Shown one piece after another: positions 37,477-46,001 of a stretch of DNA of 64,000 nucleotides. This DNA comes from Luteimonas sp. J29 (lineage in GTDB: Bacteria; Pseudomonadota; Gammaproteobacteria; Xanthomonadales; Xanthomonadaceae): assembly GCF_000472505.1 (NCBI RefSeq), contig NZ_AWZR01000007.1:1-64000 (forward strand). The letters run 5' to 3'. Position 1 is the stretch's first letter. Every line of letters starts with the position of its first letter. The notes beneath the pieces were generated by a model. The model saw nothing but the letters and a program-made list of their open reading frames with translations, had not been told where the DNA came from and did no database searches. A program made the position numbers and the translations under genes.

Positions 37477-38514
37477 TCACTCGAACAGCCGCTTCTCCCG
37501 CGCGTATTCCCTGGCCTGCTGGCGCGTGACCAGGCCGCGCTTGACCAGGTCCTGCAGGTGCTGGTCGAGGGTCATCATGCCGTGCTGCTGGCCGGTCTGG
37601 ATCGCCGAGTACATCTGCGCGACCTTGTCCTCGCGGATCAGGTTGCGGATGGCGGGGATGCCGACCATGATCTCCCAGGCCGCGGTGCGCCCGCCGCCGA
37701 CCTTCTTCAGCAGCGCCTGCGAGATCACCGCGCGCAGCGACTCCGACAGCATCGAGCGCACCATCGGCTTCTCGCCGGCGGGGAACACGTCGATGATGCG
37801 GTCGATGGTCTTGGCCGCCGAGCTGGTGTGCAGGGTGCCGAACACCAGGTGGCCGGTCTCGGCCGCGGTCAGCGCCAGGCGGATGGTCTCGATGTCGCGC
37901 ATCTCGCCGACCAGGATGTAGTCCGGGTCCTCGCGCAGCGCCGAACGCAGCGCCTCGCTGAAGCCGTGGGTGTCGCGGTGCACCTCGCGCTGGTTGATCA
38001 GGCACTTCTGCGAGGTGTGCACGAACTCGATCGGGTCCTCGACCGAGAGGATGTGCGCGTACTCGTTCTTGTTGATGTGGTCGAGCATCGCCGCCAGGGT
38101 GGTCGACTTGCCCGAGCCGGTCGGGCCGGTCACCAGGATCAGGCCCTGCGGCTGCTGGATCAGCTCGCGGAAGATGGGCGGGCAGCCCAGGTCCTCGAGG
38201 GTCAGCACCTCGGAGGGAATGGTGCGGAACACCGCCGCCGCGCCGCGGTTCTGGTTGAAGGCATTGACGCGGAAGCGCGCCAGGCCCGGGATCTCGAACG
38301 AGAAGTCGGTCTCGAGGAACTCCTCGTAGTCGCGGCGCTGCTTGTCCGACATGATGTCGTAGATCAGCGCATGCACCTGCTTGTGCTCGAGCGCCGGGAT
38401 GTTGATCCGCCGCACGTCGCCGTCGACCCGGATCATCGGCGGCAGGCCCGCCGAGAGGTGGAGGTCGGACGCCTTGTTCTTGACCGAGAACGCCAACAGT
38501 TCGGCGATATCCAT
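37477..38514 (-). CDS. pilT: PilT, type IV pilus retraction ATPase
   Basis: This 345-residue hexameric motor depolymerises type IV pili and so drives twitching motility and DNA uptake. The start DIAELLAFSVKNKASDLHLSAG is typical; Walker A is GPTGSGKST near residue 130, Walker B lies in DYILVGEMRD near 198, and the C-terminal segment is TRQQAREYA. With pilU it forms the usual pair. The exported DNA ligase at 52804-53658 is another gene linked in the literature to DNA uptake. Confidence 0.97.
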   Translation of the reverse strand: MDIAELLAFSVKNKASDLHLSAGLPPMIRVDGDVRRINIPALEHKQVHALIYDIMSDKQRRDYEEFLETDFSFEIPGLARFRVNAFNQNRGAAAVFRTIPSEVLTLEDLGCPPIFRELIQQPQGLILVTGPTGSGKSTTLAAMLDHINKNEYAHILSVEDPIEFVHTSQKCLINQREVHRDTHGFSEALRSALREDPDYILVGEMRDIETIRLALTAAETGHLVFGTLHTSSAAKTIDRIIDVFPAGEKPMVRSMLSESLRAVISQALLKKVGGGRTAAWEIMVGIPAIRNLIREDKVAQMYSAIQTGQQHGMMTLDQHLQDLVKRGLVTRQQAREYAREKRLFE

Positions 38515-38870
38515 GCAAGTCCCCTGGCACTGCTGATGACGTGATGCGGCCGTGTCCCCGTCCCGCAGGCCACAGCCTAGCCCCGGCCGGCAGTATAGCC
38601 CCGTACCCGGATCACAATTCCAGACCTTTCAATCGGATATCGGGACTTGCCGATGCCGCCCCTGCAACGGGACCGGCAATGGACTGAACGTGGCGGGCGG
38701 CTGGCGGGGGCCATCGGGCCGCCGGCGGGGAAGCGGCCGCCGCGCTCGGGCGCCGCGACCCGTCGCCGGCCCCGGAAGCGGGCCGGGTGCGGCCACGCGC
38801 ACCGGTCGCGTTGCCCCATGCGCGTCCCGACGCGGTAGGGTGTTGGCCCCGTCCACGACACCTCCCGCCA
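38515..38870. other. pilT / proC divergent intergenic region
   Basis: This 356-base gap separates the pilT and proC starts. TATACT on the minus strand (38592-38597) is a good -10 for pilT, with a leader of about 78 bases. TAGGGT near 38836 could serve proC. The middle is very G/C-rich and holds no convincing gene. In Pseudomonas a PLP-binding protein gene (yggS) lies between pilT and proC; it is absent here. Confidence 0.55.
38592..38597 (-). promoter_or_regulatory. -10 candidate for pilT
   Basis: TATACT on the minus strand is preceded 17 bases upstream by GAATTG, a weak -35. It lies 78 bases before the pilT start. Confidence 0.5.
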
Positions 38871-39713
38871 ATGCCCAGCCCCGCTTCGCCCGAGTCCCTT
38901 CCGACGGTCGTCTTCATCGGTGGCGGCAACATGGCCCGCAGCCTGGTCGGCGGACTGCTCGCCGGCGGTGCGGATCCATCCGCGATCCGCGTCGCCGACC
39001 CCAACGCCGACGCCCGTGCCGCGCTGGCCTCGTCCTTCGGCGTGCCCACCTTCGCGAGCGCCGCGGAGGCCGTCGAAGGCGCCGCGACCTGGGTGTTCGC
39101 GGTCAAGCCGCAGGTGATGCGCGCCGTCTGCACGGACCTGGCCGCGACGGCGCAGCAGGCGCGGCCGCTGGTGGTGTCGATCGCCGCCGGCATCACCTCG
39201 GCCCAGATCCAGCGCTGGCTCGGCGCGGAGTTCGCGGTCGTGCGCGCCATGCCCAACACGCCCGCCCTGCTCGGCGCAGGGGTCACGGGCCTGTACGCCA
39301 ATCCGCGCGTGGACGACGACGGCCGCGCGCGCGCCGCGCGCCTGCTCGCGAGCGCGGGCGCGACGGTGTGGATCGACGACGAATCGCTGATGGACGCGGT
39401 CACCGGCACCTCCGGCAGCGGTCCGGCCTACGTGTTCCTGCTGGCCGAGGCGATGGAGGAGGCCGCCATCGCCGAGGGCCTGTCCGCGAACGCGGCGCGC
39501 ACCCTGGTCCGGCACACGATCCTGGGCGCGGCGCGGATGCTGGTCGAATCCGGCGAGCCGCCCACCGAGCTCCGGCGCCGCGTCACCTCGCCCGGCGGCA
39601 CCACCCAGGCCGCGATCGAGGCCTTCGAGGCCGGCGACCTGCGCGGACTGGTCGCGCGCGCGATCCGCGCGGCGACCCGCCGCGGGGGCGAACTCTCCGC
39701 GGCCAATGACTGA
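38871..39713 (+). CDS. proC: ProC, pyrroline-5-carboxylate reductase
   Basis: This 280-residue NAD(P)H enzyme performs the last step of proline synthesis. The Rossmann motif FIGGGNMARSL lies near residue 17, followed by FAVKPQVM. The C-terminal domain has TGTSGSGPAYVFLLAEAMEEAA near 180 and the signature VTSPGGTTQAAI near 240. All are conserved and the length is normal. The ATG at 38871 is preferred over longer starts that add arginine/proline-rich sequence. It overlaps the next gene by 8 bases. Confidence 0.96.
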   Translation: MPSPASPESLPTVVFIGGGNMARSLVGGLLAGGADPSAIRVADPNADARAALASSFGVPTFASAAEAVEGAATWVFAVKPQVMRAVCTDLAATAQQARPLVVSIAAGITSAQIQRWLGAEFAVVRAMPNTPALLGAGVTGLYANPRVDDDGRARAARLLASAGATVWIDDESLMDAVTGTSGSGPAYVFLLAEAMEEAAIAEGLSANAARTLVRHTILGAARMLVESGEPPTELRRRVTSPGGTTQAAIEAFEAGDLRGLVARAIRAATRRGGELSAAND

Positions 39714-40206
39714 GCGCGCGCGCCGCATGCGCATCCTCGCCGCGGCGGCGACGGCCGGGCTGCTGGCCGCCTGCGGCGGCGATCCCGCGTCGCGCGCCGA
39801 CCTCGCGGCCGCGGCGCAGGCCGCGCGCCAGCCGGCCGAACTGGCCATCGGCGAGTTCACGGTCCGCGCGAGCCTGGCGCCCACTGCGTCGCTGGGGCCC
39901 GGCATCGCCCGCCATTACGGGGTGGAACCGGGCCGCGACGTGCACCTGTTGCTGGTGGGCGTGCGCCGCGGGCCGCTGCACGACGAGGCGTCGGTGCCGG
40001 CGCAGGTCAGCGCACGCGCCCGCGACCTGCGCGGCGTCTGGCAGGACGTGCCGCTGCGCGAGGTGCGCAGCGAGGGCTTCATCGACTACGTCGGCACCGC
40101 GCGCGTGCCGCCGCCCGACACGCTGGCCTTCGAGGTCACCGTGCATCCCGAGGGCGCGCCGGCGCCGGGAGTGCTGCGCTTCAGCCGCGACCTCCTGCCG
40201 CCCTGA
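39706..40206 (+). CDS. DUF4426-type lipoprotein
   Basis: This 166-residue protein has a signal peptide and an AAC lipobox-like end (Cys near residue 23), so it is probably lipid-anchored. The body (IGEFTVRASLAPTASLGPGIARHYGV ... GFIDYVGTARVPPPDTLAFEVTVHP) resembles DUF4426, periplasmic proteins found near the proC/metX/metW genes in Pseudomonas. Function is unknown. It starts inside the end of proC and is therefore cotranscribed. Confidence 0.75.
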   Translation: MTERARRMRILAAAATAGLLAACGGDPASRADLAAAAQAARQPAELAIGEFTVRASLAPTASLGPGIARHYGVEPGRDVHLLLVGVRRGPLHDEASVPAQVSARARDLRGVWQDVPLREVRSEGFIDYVGTARVPPPDTLAFEVTVHPEGAPAPGVLRFSRDLLPP

Positions 40207-40218
40207 GCGGTGCGCGGC

Positions 40219-41025
40219 TCAGCCGCGCGCGCGGCGATGCGCCCAGTCGCGCACGACCTGCGCGATCCGGGCCAGTCCGTCGGTCAGCGCCGCGGGCCCG
40301 GGCTGCAGGATCAGCGGCGACTTCACCTCGTGCAGCTCGCCGTCGCGTACCGCCGGGATCGCGTCCCAGCCCGGCCGCGCGGCCACCTGCTCCGGACGGA
40401 AGCGCTTGCCGCACCACGAGCCGAGGATGATGTCCGGCGCGCGCTCGACCACCGCCTCGCCGCTGGCCAGGATCCGTCCCTTCGCCAGCGGCTCGGCCGC
40501 GCGTTCCGGGAACACGTCGTCGCCGCCTGCGATCGCGACCAGCTCCGACACCCAGCGGATGCCGGTGATCATCGGCGCGTCCCATTCCTCGAAGTACACC
40601 TTCGGCCGCGCCGGCAGCCGCGCCGATGCCGCCCGGGTCGCGTCCAGGCCGCGCGCGAGTCCGGCGGCGTAGGCCTCGGCGCGCGCCGCCGCGCCCACCA
40701 GCGCGCCCAGCCTGCGCACGTAGTCGAGGATGCCCTCGACGCTGCGATGGTTGCTGATCCACACCTCGATGCCGCGCCGTACCAGTTCGGCGGCGATGTC
40801 GGCCTGGATGTCGGAGAAGCCCACCACGAAATCCGGCCGCAGGGCGAGGATCGCGTCGATCTTCGCGCTGGTGAACGCGCTGACCTTCGGCTTCTCGCGC
40901 CGCGCGCGCGGCGGACGGACGGTGAAGCCGCTGATGCCGACGATCCGGTCCTGCTCGCCGAGCGCGTACAGGACCTCGGTCGGCTCCTCGGTGAGGCAGA
41001 CGATGCGGCGCGGCCCCGTGCTCAT
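40219..41025 (-). CDS. cobalamin-binding-like protein (Peripla_BP_2 fold, BtuF-related)
   Basis: This 268-residue protein has the class III periplasmic-binding fold: RIVCLTEEPTEVLYALGEQDRIVGIS at the start, the ILALRPDFVVGFSDIQADIA segment near residue 60, and PDIILGSWCGKRF near 205. BtuF delivers vitamin B12 to BtuCD. No signal peptide is present, even from plausible alternative starts, so it may be cytoplasmic or use another route. It is coupled by an ATGA overlap to the AAC(6')-like gene and ends 12 bases from the convergent DUF4426 gene. Transport partners are not nearby. Confidence 0.8.
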   Translation of the reverse strand: MSTGPRRIVCLTEEPTEVLYALGEQDRIVGISGFTVRPPRARREKPKVSAFTSAKIDAILALRPDFVVGFSDIQADIAAELVRRGIEVWISNHRSVEGILDYVRRLGALVGAAARAEAYAAGLARGLDATRAASARLPARPKVYFEEWDAPMITGIRWVSELVAIAGGDDVFPERAAEPLAKGRILASGEAVVERAPDIILGSWCGKRFRPEQVAARPGWDAIPAVRDGELHEVKSPLILQPGPAALTDGLARIAQVVRDWAHRRARG

Positions 41026-41486
41026 GCGACGCGCTTGCGGAAGTACACGACGCGCTCGGTTTCCTCGAAGCCGCAGCACCGGTGCGCGGCCTGCGACGCG
41101 AGGTTGTCCAGCAGCGCGTCGGAGGCCAGCTCGGCGCAGCCGCGGGAGCGGGTCCAGTCCCCGATGCCCTGCACCAGCGCGCGGCCGACGCCGCGGCCGC
41201 GCCAGTCGGGCTCCACGTACCAGGCCTCCAGGAACCCCACCGGGGAGGTGGTCGTGCCGTTGACGTAATCGGTGCGCAGGCGGGCTTCCGCGAAACCCAC
41301 CGCCTCGTCGCCGACCAGCGCAAGCAGCACGCAGGCCGCGTCCGCCGGCGCCAGCGCAGCGCTCAGTTCCTCCATGCCATCGACGCCGGGCTCGCCCGGC
41401 CACAGCGCCTGCCGCATCCGTCCCCAGGGGCCGGCATCGTCGGGCAGGCGCGCCGGCCGGAGACGGAATGCGGGCACCGGCGTCAC
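41022..41486 (-). CDS. aminoglycoside 6'-N-acetyltransferase-like protein (AAC(6')-Iz type)
   Basis: This 154-residue GNAT protein has the hallmarks of chromosomal AAC(6')-I enzymes: RMRQALWP near the start, [19 protein letters not shown] (about residues 72-90), the acetyl-CoA loop [24 protein letters not shown], and the end [15 protein letters not shown]. Stenotrophomonas AAC(6')-Iz has the same size and motifs. Members acetylate the 6'-amino group of aminoglycosides; their housekeeping substrate is unknown. The GTG at 41486 is chosen because it overlaps the pdxH stop (GTGA) and gives the family length. A GTG at 41510 is possible but would overlap by 28 bases. Confidence 0.85.
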   Translation of the reverse strand: MTPVPAFRLRPARLPDDAGPWGRMRQALWPGEPGVDGMEELSAALAPADAACVLLALVGDEAVGFAEARLRTDYVNGTTTSPVGFLEAWYVEPDWRGRGVGRALVQGIGDWTRSRGCAELASDALLDNLASQAAHRCCGFEETERVVYFRKRVA

Positions 41487-42085
41487 GGATACAGCATCCG
41501 CTTGCTGCACTGGCCGGTGCAGTCGAATTCGTACAGCCAGCGCTCGTGCAGCCGGTACTCGGCGCCATACCAGAACTCGATGCGGTCCGGGCGCACGCGC
41601 AGCCCGGTCCAGCGCGGCGGGCGCGGTACCTCGCGGCCCTCGAACTCGCGGTCGACCTCGGCCAGGCGCTGTTCGAAGGTCTCGCGCGATTCCAGCGTCT
41701 CGGACTGGCGCGAGGCCCAGGCGCCGAGCTGGCTGACCCGCGGCCGGGTGGCGAAGTACGCGTCGGCCTCGGCCTCGTCGACGATCTCGACCGGACCCTC
41801 GATCCGCACCTGCACCCCGTTGCGCACGCGCGGCCAGTGGAACAGCAGCGCGGCGTACGGATTGACCTGCAGTTCCTGGCCCTTGCGTCCGTCCAGGTGG
41901 GTGTAGAACACGAAGCCGCGCGCGTCGTGCGCCTTGAGCAGCACGATGCGCGCCGACGGCCGTCCGTCGCGCGTGGCCGTGGCCAGCGTCATCGCGGTGG
42001 GGTCGGGCTCGCCGGCGGCGCGCGCCTCGGCGAACAGGGCATCGAAGGTGGCCAGGGCCTCGGCCTGGAGATCGGCGCAGTCCAT
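41483..42085 (-). CDS. pdxH: PdxH, pyridoxamine/pyridoxine 5'-phosphate oxidase
   Basis: This 200-residue FMN enzyme makes pyridoxal 5'-phosphate. The FMN/substrate sequence [22 protein letters not shown] near residue 45, ALLFHWP near 80, [11 protein letters not shown] near 125 and the closing signature [10 protein letters not shown] are all present. The length is slightly short of E. coli (218) but normal for this group. It starts the minus-strand operon pdxH > AAC(6')-like > cobalamin-binding-like. Its start codon lies 17 bases from that of the divergent kinase, so the promoters must overlap or lie within coding sequence. Confidence 0.95.
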   Translation of the reverse strand: MDCADLQAEALATFDALFAEARAAGEPDPTAMTLATATRDGRPSARIVLLKAHDARGFVFYTHLDGRKGQELQVNPYAALLFHWPRVRNGVQVRIEGPVEIVDEAEADAYFATRPRVSQLGAWASRQSETLESRETFEQRLAEVDREFEGREVPRPPRWTGLRVRPDRIEFWYGAEYRLHERWLYEFDCTGQCSKRMLYP

Positions 42086-42090
42086 TGGGC

Positions 42091-42096
42091 TATTGT
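42091..42096 (+). promoter_or_regulatory. -10-like word 6 bases before the glycerate-kinase-like gene
   Basis: GGCTATTGTGGCC surrounds TATTGT, which ends 6 bases before the ATG at 42103. No ribosome-binding site can fit, so a leaderless message is suggested. The word also sits inside a GGGC/GCCC inverted repeat. Confidence 0.4.
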
Positions 42097-42102
42097 GGCC
42101 CG

Positions 42103-42936
42103 ATGGCCACGAATGCGCATGCCGCTGCGCCGCATGGGTTCGACGCCGCCCTGGTGACGCGGCTGCTCGACGACGCGCACGCCGCCGGTGCGCGCGTGTA
42201 CGGCATTTCCGGGCTCCAGGGCAGCGGCAAGTCCACCCTTGCGGCGCAGCTGGCCGCGGCCGCGGCGGCGCGCGGGCGGCGCACGGTCGCCGTGTCTCTG
42301 GACGACTTCTATCTCGACGCCCCGCAGCGCGCGGCGCTGGCGCGCGAGGTCCACCCCCTGCTCGCCACCCGCGGTCCGCCGGGGACACACGACGTCGCCC
42401 TGGCCTGCGAGGTCCTCGATGCCCTGCGCGAACGCCGGCCGGTGCGCGTCCCGCGCTTCGACAAGCTGTCCGACCGCCGCCTGCCGGTCGCGGACTGGCC
42501 GCAGGTCGATGCGGCCGACCTGGTCGTGTTCGAGGGCTGGTGCCTGGGCGCCACGGCCGAGGACGCGTCCGCGCTCGACGCCCCGCTCAACCGGCTCGAG
42601 CGCGACGAGGACGCCGACGGCCGCTGGCGCCGCCACTGCAATGCCGCCCTGGCGCGCGACTATCCCGCGCTGTGGCGGCGGATCGACCGGCTGCTGTTCC
42701 TGCAGCCACCGGGGTTCGAGGTGGTGCCGGAGTGGCGCTGGCAACAGGAGCAGGCGCTGCGCGCGTCGGACCCGGGCGCGCGCGGCATGGACCGGGACGC
42801 GCTCGCGCGCTTCGTGCAACACTACGAACGCGTCAGCCGCCAGGCGCTGCGCGTGCTTCCGGCGCGCGCGGACGTGGTCGTGGAGCTCGACCGCGCACGC
42901 CGTCCGGTCGCGCTGCGCCTGCGCCACGACCGCTGA
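42103..42936 (+). CDS. P-loop kinase, D-glycerate 3-kinase-like (YggC/GLYK type)
   Basis: This 277-residue kinase has the P-loop GLQGSGKST near residue 40, VSLDDFYLD near 67, [14 protein letters not shown] near 115, VVFEGWCLG near 137, and a C-terminal [10 protein letters not shown] segment near 244. This matches the glycerate 3-kinase/YggC branch of the phosphoribulokinase-uridine kinase superfamily. Phosphorylation of D-glycerate to 3-phosphoglycerate is the likely reaction, but pantothenate- or uridine-type kinases share the fold. It is divergent from pdxH and convergent with the lipoprotein operon, with only 12 bases between stops. Confidence 0.78.
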   Translation: MATNAHAAAPHGFDAALVTRLLDDAHAAGARVYGISGLQGSGKSTLAAQLAAAAAARGRRTVAVSLDDFYLDAPQRAALAREVHPLLATRGPPGTHDVALACEVLDALRERRPVRVPRFDKLSDRRLPVADWPQVDAADLVVFEGWCLGATAEDASALDAPLNRLERDEDADGRWRRHCNAALARDYPALWRRIDRLLFLQPPGFEVVPEWRWQQEQALRASDPGARGMDRDALARFVQHYERVSRQALRVLPARADVVVELDRARRPVALRLRHDR

Positions 42937-42948
42937 ACCGCGCGCCCG

Positions 42949-43413
42949 CTACTGGACCTGGTCGCTGATGTCCTCGCTGCGCCAGGGTTCGGGCATCTCG
43001 CGCTGCGGGCACAGCCGCGCCGCATGCTCCCAGCCGCTGTCGGAGCGGAACGAGAACGAGGTGCGGTCGGGGATTTCATAGTCCGCCACCTCCAGGCCGG
43101 TGCCGCCGTGGTCGCCGCAGCGCTGGTGCACCCGGTAGCGGTTCGCGCCGGTGCGCTCGATGCGTTCGTACAGGCAGAACGAGGTCACCCAGCGCATCCC
43201 GGCGCGGTTGACGAGGTGCACGCCGGCGGACGTGGCGTCGTCGCACGGCTCGTCGGTGCGGACGTAGTAGCCGAAGTCCAGCGGCAGGGCGTCGATGACC
43301 TCGGGCGTGGCCGCCGGCGGCGTGGGCGCCGGGCCGGCCGCCGCATCGGGTTGGCAGCCCAGGAGCAGCAGCAGGGCGAGTGGTGCAAGGGTGGCTGCAA
43401 GTGCCTGTTTCAT
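42949..43413 (-). CDS. hypothetical lipoprotein, last gene of the secreted-protein operon
   Basis: This 154-residue protein has a signal peptide ending in LLGC (Cys near residue 20), so it is probably lipid-anchored. The mature part has five further Cys (in EPCDDA, SFCLY, QRCGD and ARLC contexts, plus flanking), suggesting disulfides and an extracytoplasmic location. I do not recognise a family. It follows the small membrane-protein gene by 25 bases and ends next to the convergent kinase gene. Confidence 0.7.
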   Translation of the reverse strand: MKQALAATLAPLALLLLLGCQPDAAAGPAPTPPAATPEVIDALPLDFGYYVRTDEPCDDATSAGVHLVNRAGMRWVTSFCLYERIERTGANRYRVHQRCGDHGGTGLEVADYEIPDRTSFSFRSDSGWEHAARLCPQREMPEPWRSEDISDQVQ

Positions 43414-43438
43414 CGGTCTGCTCCCGTCGCCTCGCCGA

Positions 43439-43738
43439 TCACGCCGGCCGTCCGGCCGGCGCCGACGCCAGCGCCCGGTAGGACTCGTCGATCACCTTCA
43501 GGCTGTTGCGCACCTTCCAGTGCACCCAGCCCGCGACCGCCATCATCGGGACCCCGAGGATCGCACCGATGATGGTGACGGTCAGGATGCCGCCGATGAC
43601 CAGGAAGGCGAGCGAGCCGATCCTGGCCGGCTGCAGGCGCTGCACCAGCTCCTGTCGGCGCGACTCCAGCACGACCGGGTTGCCGGTGCCGGCCTGGGTG
43701 ATGAATCCGGTGACGTATTCGGGGGTCAGGTTGAGCAT
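43439..43738 (-). CDS. small membrane protein of unknown function
   Basis: This 99-residue protein has a charged N-terminal helix (LESRRQELVQRLQPAR, about residues 24-40). One long or two short hydrophobic helices follow (about 42-72), with a short soluble tail. It has no signal peptide. No family is recognised. It lies 61 bases after the upstream lipoprotein gene of the same operon and ends 25 bases before the next, so cotranscription is likely. Confidence 0.65.
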   Translation of the reverse strand: MLNLTPEYVTGFITQAGTGNPVVLESRRQELVQRLQPARIGSLAFLVIGGILTVTIIGAILGVPMMAVAGWVHWKVRNSLKVIDESYRALASAPAGRPA

Positions 43739-43799
43739 GGCGTGCCTCGCGTCGGTTCATGGGGGCCGGCCCGTGTGCGGGCGCGGAGGGAAAGCGCGT

Positions 43800-44096
43800 T
43801 CAGTCCTTGCGCCGGTAGCGGGTCCCGACCGGTCCGGACAGGGTGTCGTCGTCGACCCGGGTGAGCAGCAGCGCCGCGTCGTTGTCCCGCGACAGCCGGA
43901 CCCGGATCCGGTCGCCGTCGATCTCGTAGGTCAGTTCGCGTTCGACGCCCGCCACCGGGCTGGACATCACCACCCGGCCGTCGGGATGGAAGGTGAGCGC
44001 GCTCATGCCGAGCTCGTCCTCGAACGTGCCCCTGAAGCCGCCGCCGCAGGCGGACAGCAGCAGGGCGAGCAGCGCCATCGTCGTGCCGGTCCTCAT
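43800..44096 (-). CDS. short lipoprotein of unknown function
   Basis: This 98-residue protein has a signal peptide with lipobox LSAC (Cys near residue 16). A small beta-rich domain follows (GTFEDELGMSALTFHPDGRVVM ... YEIDGDRIRVRL ... GTRYRRK), resembling lipocalin-like or copy-resistance beta-barrel fragments. The start at 44096 lies 4 bases after the upstream stop; an ATG five codons earlier (44111) is possible. Function is unknown. Confidence 0.68.
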   Translation of the reverse strand: MRTGTTMALLALLLSACGGGFRGTFEDELGMSALTFHPDGRVVMSSPVAGVERELTYEIDGDRIRVRLSRDNDAALLLTRVDDDTLSGPVGTRYRRKD

Positions 44097-44100
44097 CGCC

Positions 44101-44925
44101 TCATCCTCCATTGCCGTCGAACCGCAGCTCGCCCAGCACGACGGGCTGGCCGTGGCGGTCGCTGGTGATCGTGTAGCCGAGCAGCGTGGCCGACAGTGCG
44201 GAACCATCGCTGCGCCGGCTGATGCCGGTGATGCGCATGCGCGCATCGAGGACGACGTTGCGCAGGCCGCCGTTCCTGTCGAGCACGTCCCGGGCGGTCG
44301 CGGCGTCGAGCGGCCAGAAGTTCAGCTCGCCCTGGTTGTCGACGCGCACCGAGACGCGTTCGGGATGCGCCCGGTCGACCGGATAGGCAGTGAACGTCAG
44401 GACGCTGCCGGGCGTGAACGCGGTCAGGTAGTAGCCGCCGCGGCCGCCGTCGTATTCGCTCAACGCCGCGCGCACGTTCAGGCGCAGCAGGCCCACGCCT
44501 TCGGTGCCGTCGTACACCGCACGCAGCCGCTCTTCCTCGGCGCGCAGCACGTCGGCGCGCTCGAACTCGTTGGCCATGCGCACGCCGGGCTGCGCCGCGG
44601 CCCATTCGGCGAACGGCGGCTGCCGTCCTTCGAGCCGGTAGGCCAGCATGACCATCTGCAGGTCTTCCGGATGCGCCAGTTCGTGCCGTCCGGCCACGCC
44701 GCCGGTGGCGGTCGCGGCGCCGGCGCCCGCCGTCGAGGGTCCCGGCGCAGCCGCGACCCCGCCGGGTGCGGCCGGCTGCGGTCCTGCCGCCTGGCCAGGC
44801 ACGGCGCCACCACCGGCCGGCGCCGTGGATGCGGGCGCATCGCCGCCGCCGCAGGCGGCCAGGACCAGCGCCAGCGGCACGGTCAGCAGCCGGGCGCGCC
44901 CCGTCCCGCGCTCACAGCCGCACAT
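44101..44925 (-). CDS. lipoprotein of unknown function
   Basis: This 274-residue protein has a signal peptide ending in LAAC (Cys near residue 27). A long Ala/Gly/Pro-rich linker (about 30-80) leads to a globular domain (HPEDLQMVMLAYRLEGRQPPFAEWA ... LRAVYDGTEGVGLLRLNVRAALSEYD) rich in beta sequence. A lipid anchor plus flexible linker suits a protein reaching across the periplasm. No family is recognised. It overlaps the upstream gene by 14 bases and is followed 4 bases later by the short lipoprotein. Confidence 0.7.
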   Translation of the reverse strand: MCGCERGTGRARLLTVPLALVLAACGGGDAPASTAPAGGGAVPGQAAGPQPAAPGGVAAAPGPSTAGAGAATATGGVAGRHELAHPEDLQMVMLAYRLEGRQPPFAEWAAAQPGVRMANEFERADVLRAEEERLRAVYDGTEGVGLLRLNVRAALSEYDGGRGGYYLTAFTPGSVLTFTAYPVDRAHPERVSVRVDNQGELNFWPLDAATARDVLDRNGGLRNVVLDARMRITGISRRSDGSALSATLLGYTITSDRHGQPVVLGELRFDGNGG

Positions 44926-45856
44926 CGCGCGCCTCCGCCGCCTGCACTTCCGCCTCGCGCCGCGCCTGGCCGAGTCGCCGCAGTTCGTCCTGCATCGCCT
45001 CGACATGGGCGTAGAGGCTGCCCTGGTGCAGCATGGCCGTGCCCACCTCCATCGCCAGCGCCGGGTTCCGGCCGCTCAGCGCGATCCAGGCCTGGATGCT
45101 CAGTCCGCACCCGTCGGACCACTTGGCCCCGGTGGCATTGGGATGCGCGTTCACCGCGCCCCGGCAGCGGTGGAACAGCGGGTTGGCCGTTGCCATCGGA
45201 TGGCCCGCATGGTCGCGCACCCACTCGAGCCTGCGGTGCCCGGCCGAATGCCCGCGCGGCTTGTCCGATTCCTCGGTCCATTGCGGCTCGCCGTACTTGG
45301 CGACCAGCGCATCGAGCAGCGCCTGCACCGGCGGCATGGCGCCTTCGCGGAAGTGCTGCGCGCGGCGGATGAGGTGGGCGGTCTCGGCGCCGGGCGCGCC
45401 GGGCGTGGCCACGGTGACCACCTCGTCCACGTGCAGCCACTTCAACCCGCCCTCGCACTCGTGCCATTCGCGGCGGAAGTCGCAGGGCCGGTGTTCGCCC
45501 TTGCGCACGGTGAAGGTCTGGGTGCCGAGTTCCACGCCGTGGGTGTCGAGGCGGTCGAGCCAGCGGTTGGCGTTGCTGACCTCCGCGTCCGTGCCGAGCG
45601 CACAGCGCGCGGTGGCCAGGGCCTCGTCCGCGGTCATGCCCAGGCGCAGCCCGATGATGTCCGGTCCGGGCAGTCCTTCGCGGACGGGTGCCGGGCAGCG
45701 CAGGTCGCCTGTCGCGACCGGTTCGGGTCCGGCCGCCGTCTCCGGCGCCGCGGCCGGCTGTGCACCGGCGGGCTGTCCACCCGCCCCCTCACCGCGGCAG
45801 CCCGCCAGCGCGAGTATCCCGGCGACGGCCATGGCGCAGGCCCGGTGTGCGTGCAT
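44912..45856 (-). CDS. lipoprotein of unknown function, first gene of the operon
   Basis: This 314-residue protein has a signal peptide with LAGC lipobox (Cys near residue 20) and a Gly/Ala/Pro linker. A domain follows with LRLGMTADEALATARCAL near residue 74, a pattern seen in several periplasmic proteins of Xanthomonadaceae, then a Cys-containing C-terminal half and a charged helical end. Function is unknown. It is divergent from the winged-helix/kinase gene across a 157-base region, making that kinase the natural candidate regulator. Confidence 0.72.
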   Translation of the reverse strand: MHAHRACAMAVAGILALAGCRGEGAGGQPAGAQPAAAPETAAGPEPVATGDLRCPAPVREGLPGPDIIGLRLGMTADEALATARCALGTDAEVSNANRWLDRLDTHGVELGTQTFTVRKGEHRPCDFRREWHECEGGLKWLHVDEVVTVATPGAPGAETAHLIRRAQHFREGAMPPVQALLDALVAKYGEPQWTEESDKPRGHSAGHRRLEWVRDHAGHPMATANPLFHRCRGAVNAHPNATGAKWSDGCGLSIQAWIALSGRNPALAMEVGTAMLHQGSLYAHVEAMQDELRRLGQARREAEVQAAEARDVRL

Positions 45857-46001
45857 CGCGTGTCCTCCCTTGCCCGTCCCCGCCCGCATCCTGGCCACCG
45901 CCGGGGACCGTGTCCTCACTGCGGCTTCAAGGAACCTTCAAGCCGTGCATCGCGGGGGCGCCGGCGGGCACGGGGAGGGCTTCCCGGTCGCCGCGCGCGG
46001 C

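Noticed and set aside
38787-38870. Extended proC start
   Set aside because: The extra 28 residues are Arg/Pro-rich and unlike ProC; the ATG at 38871 lies directly before the Rossmann motif.
40212-40228. GCGCGGCT/AGCCGCGC palindrome between the convergent DUF4426 and cobalamin-binding-like genes
   Set aside because: It has a one-base loop and no T-tract, and is partly made of the stop codon and Arg/Gly codons; too weak to call a terminator.
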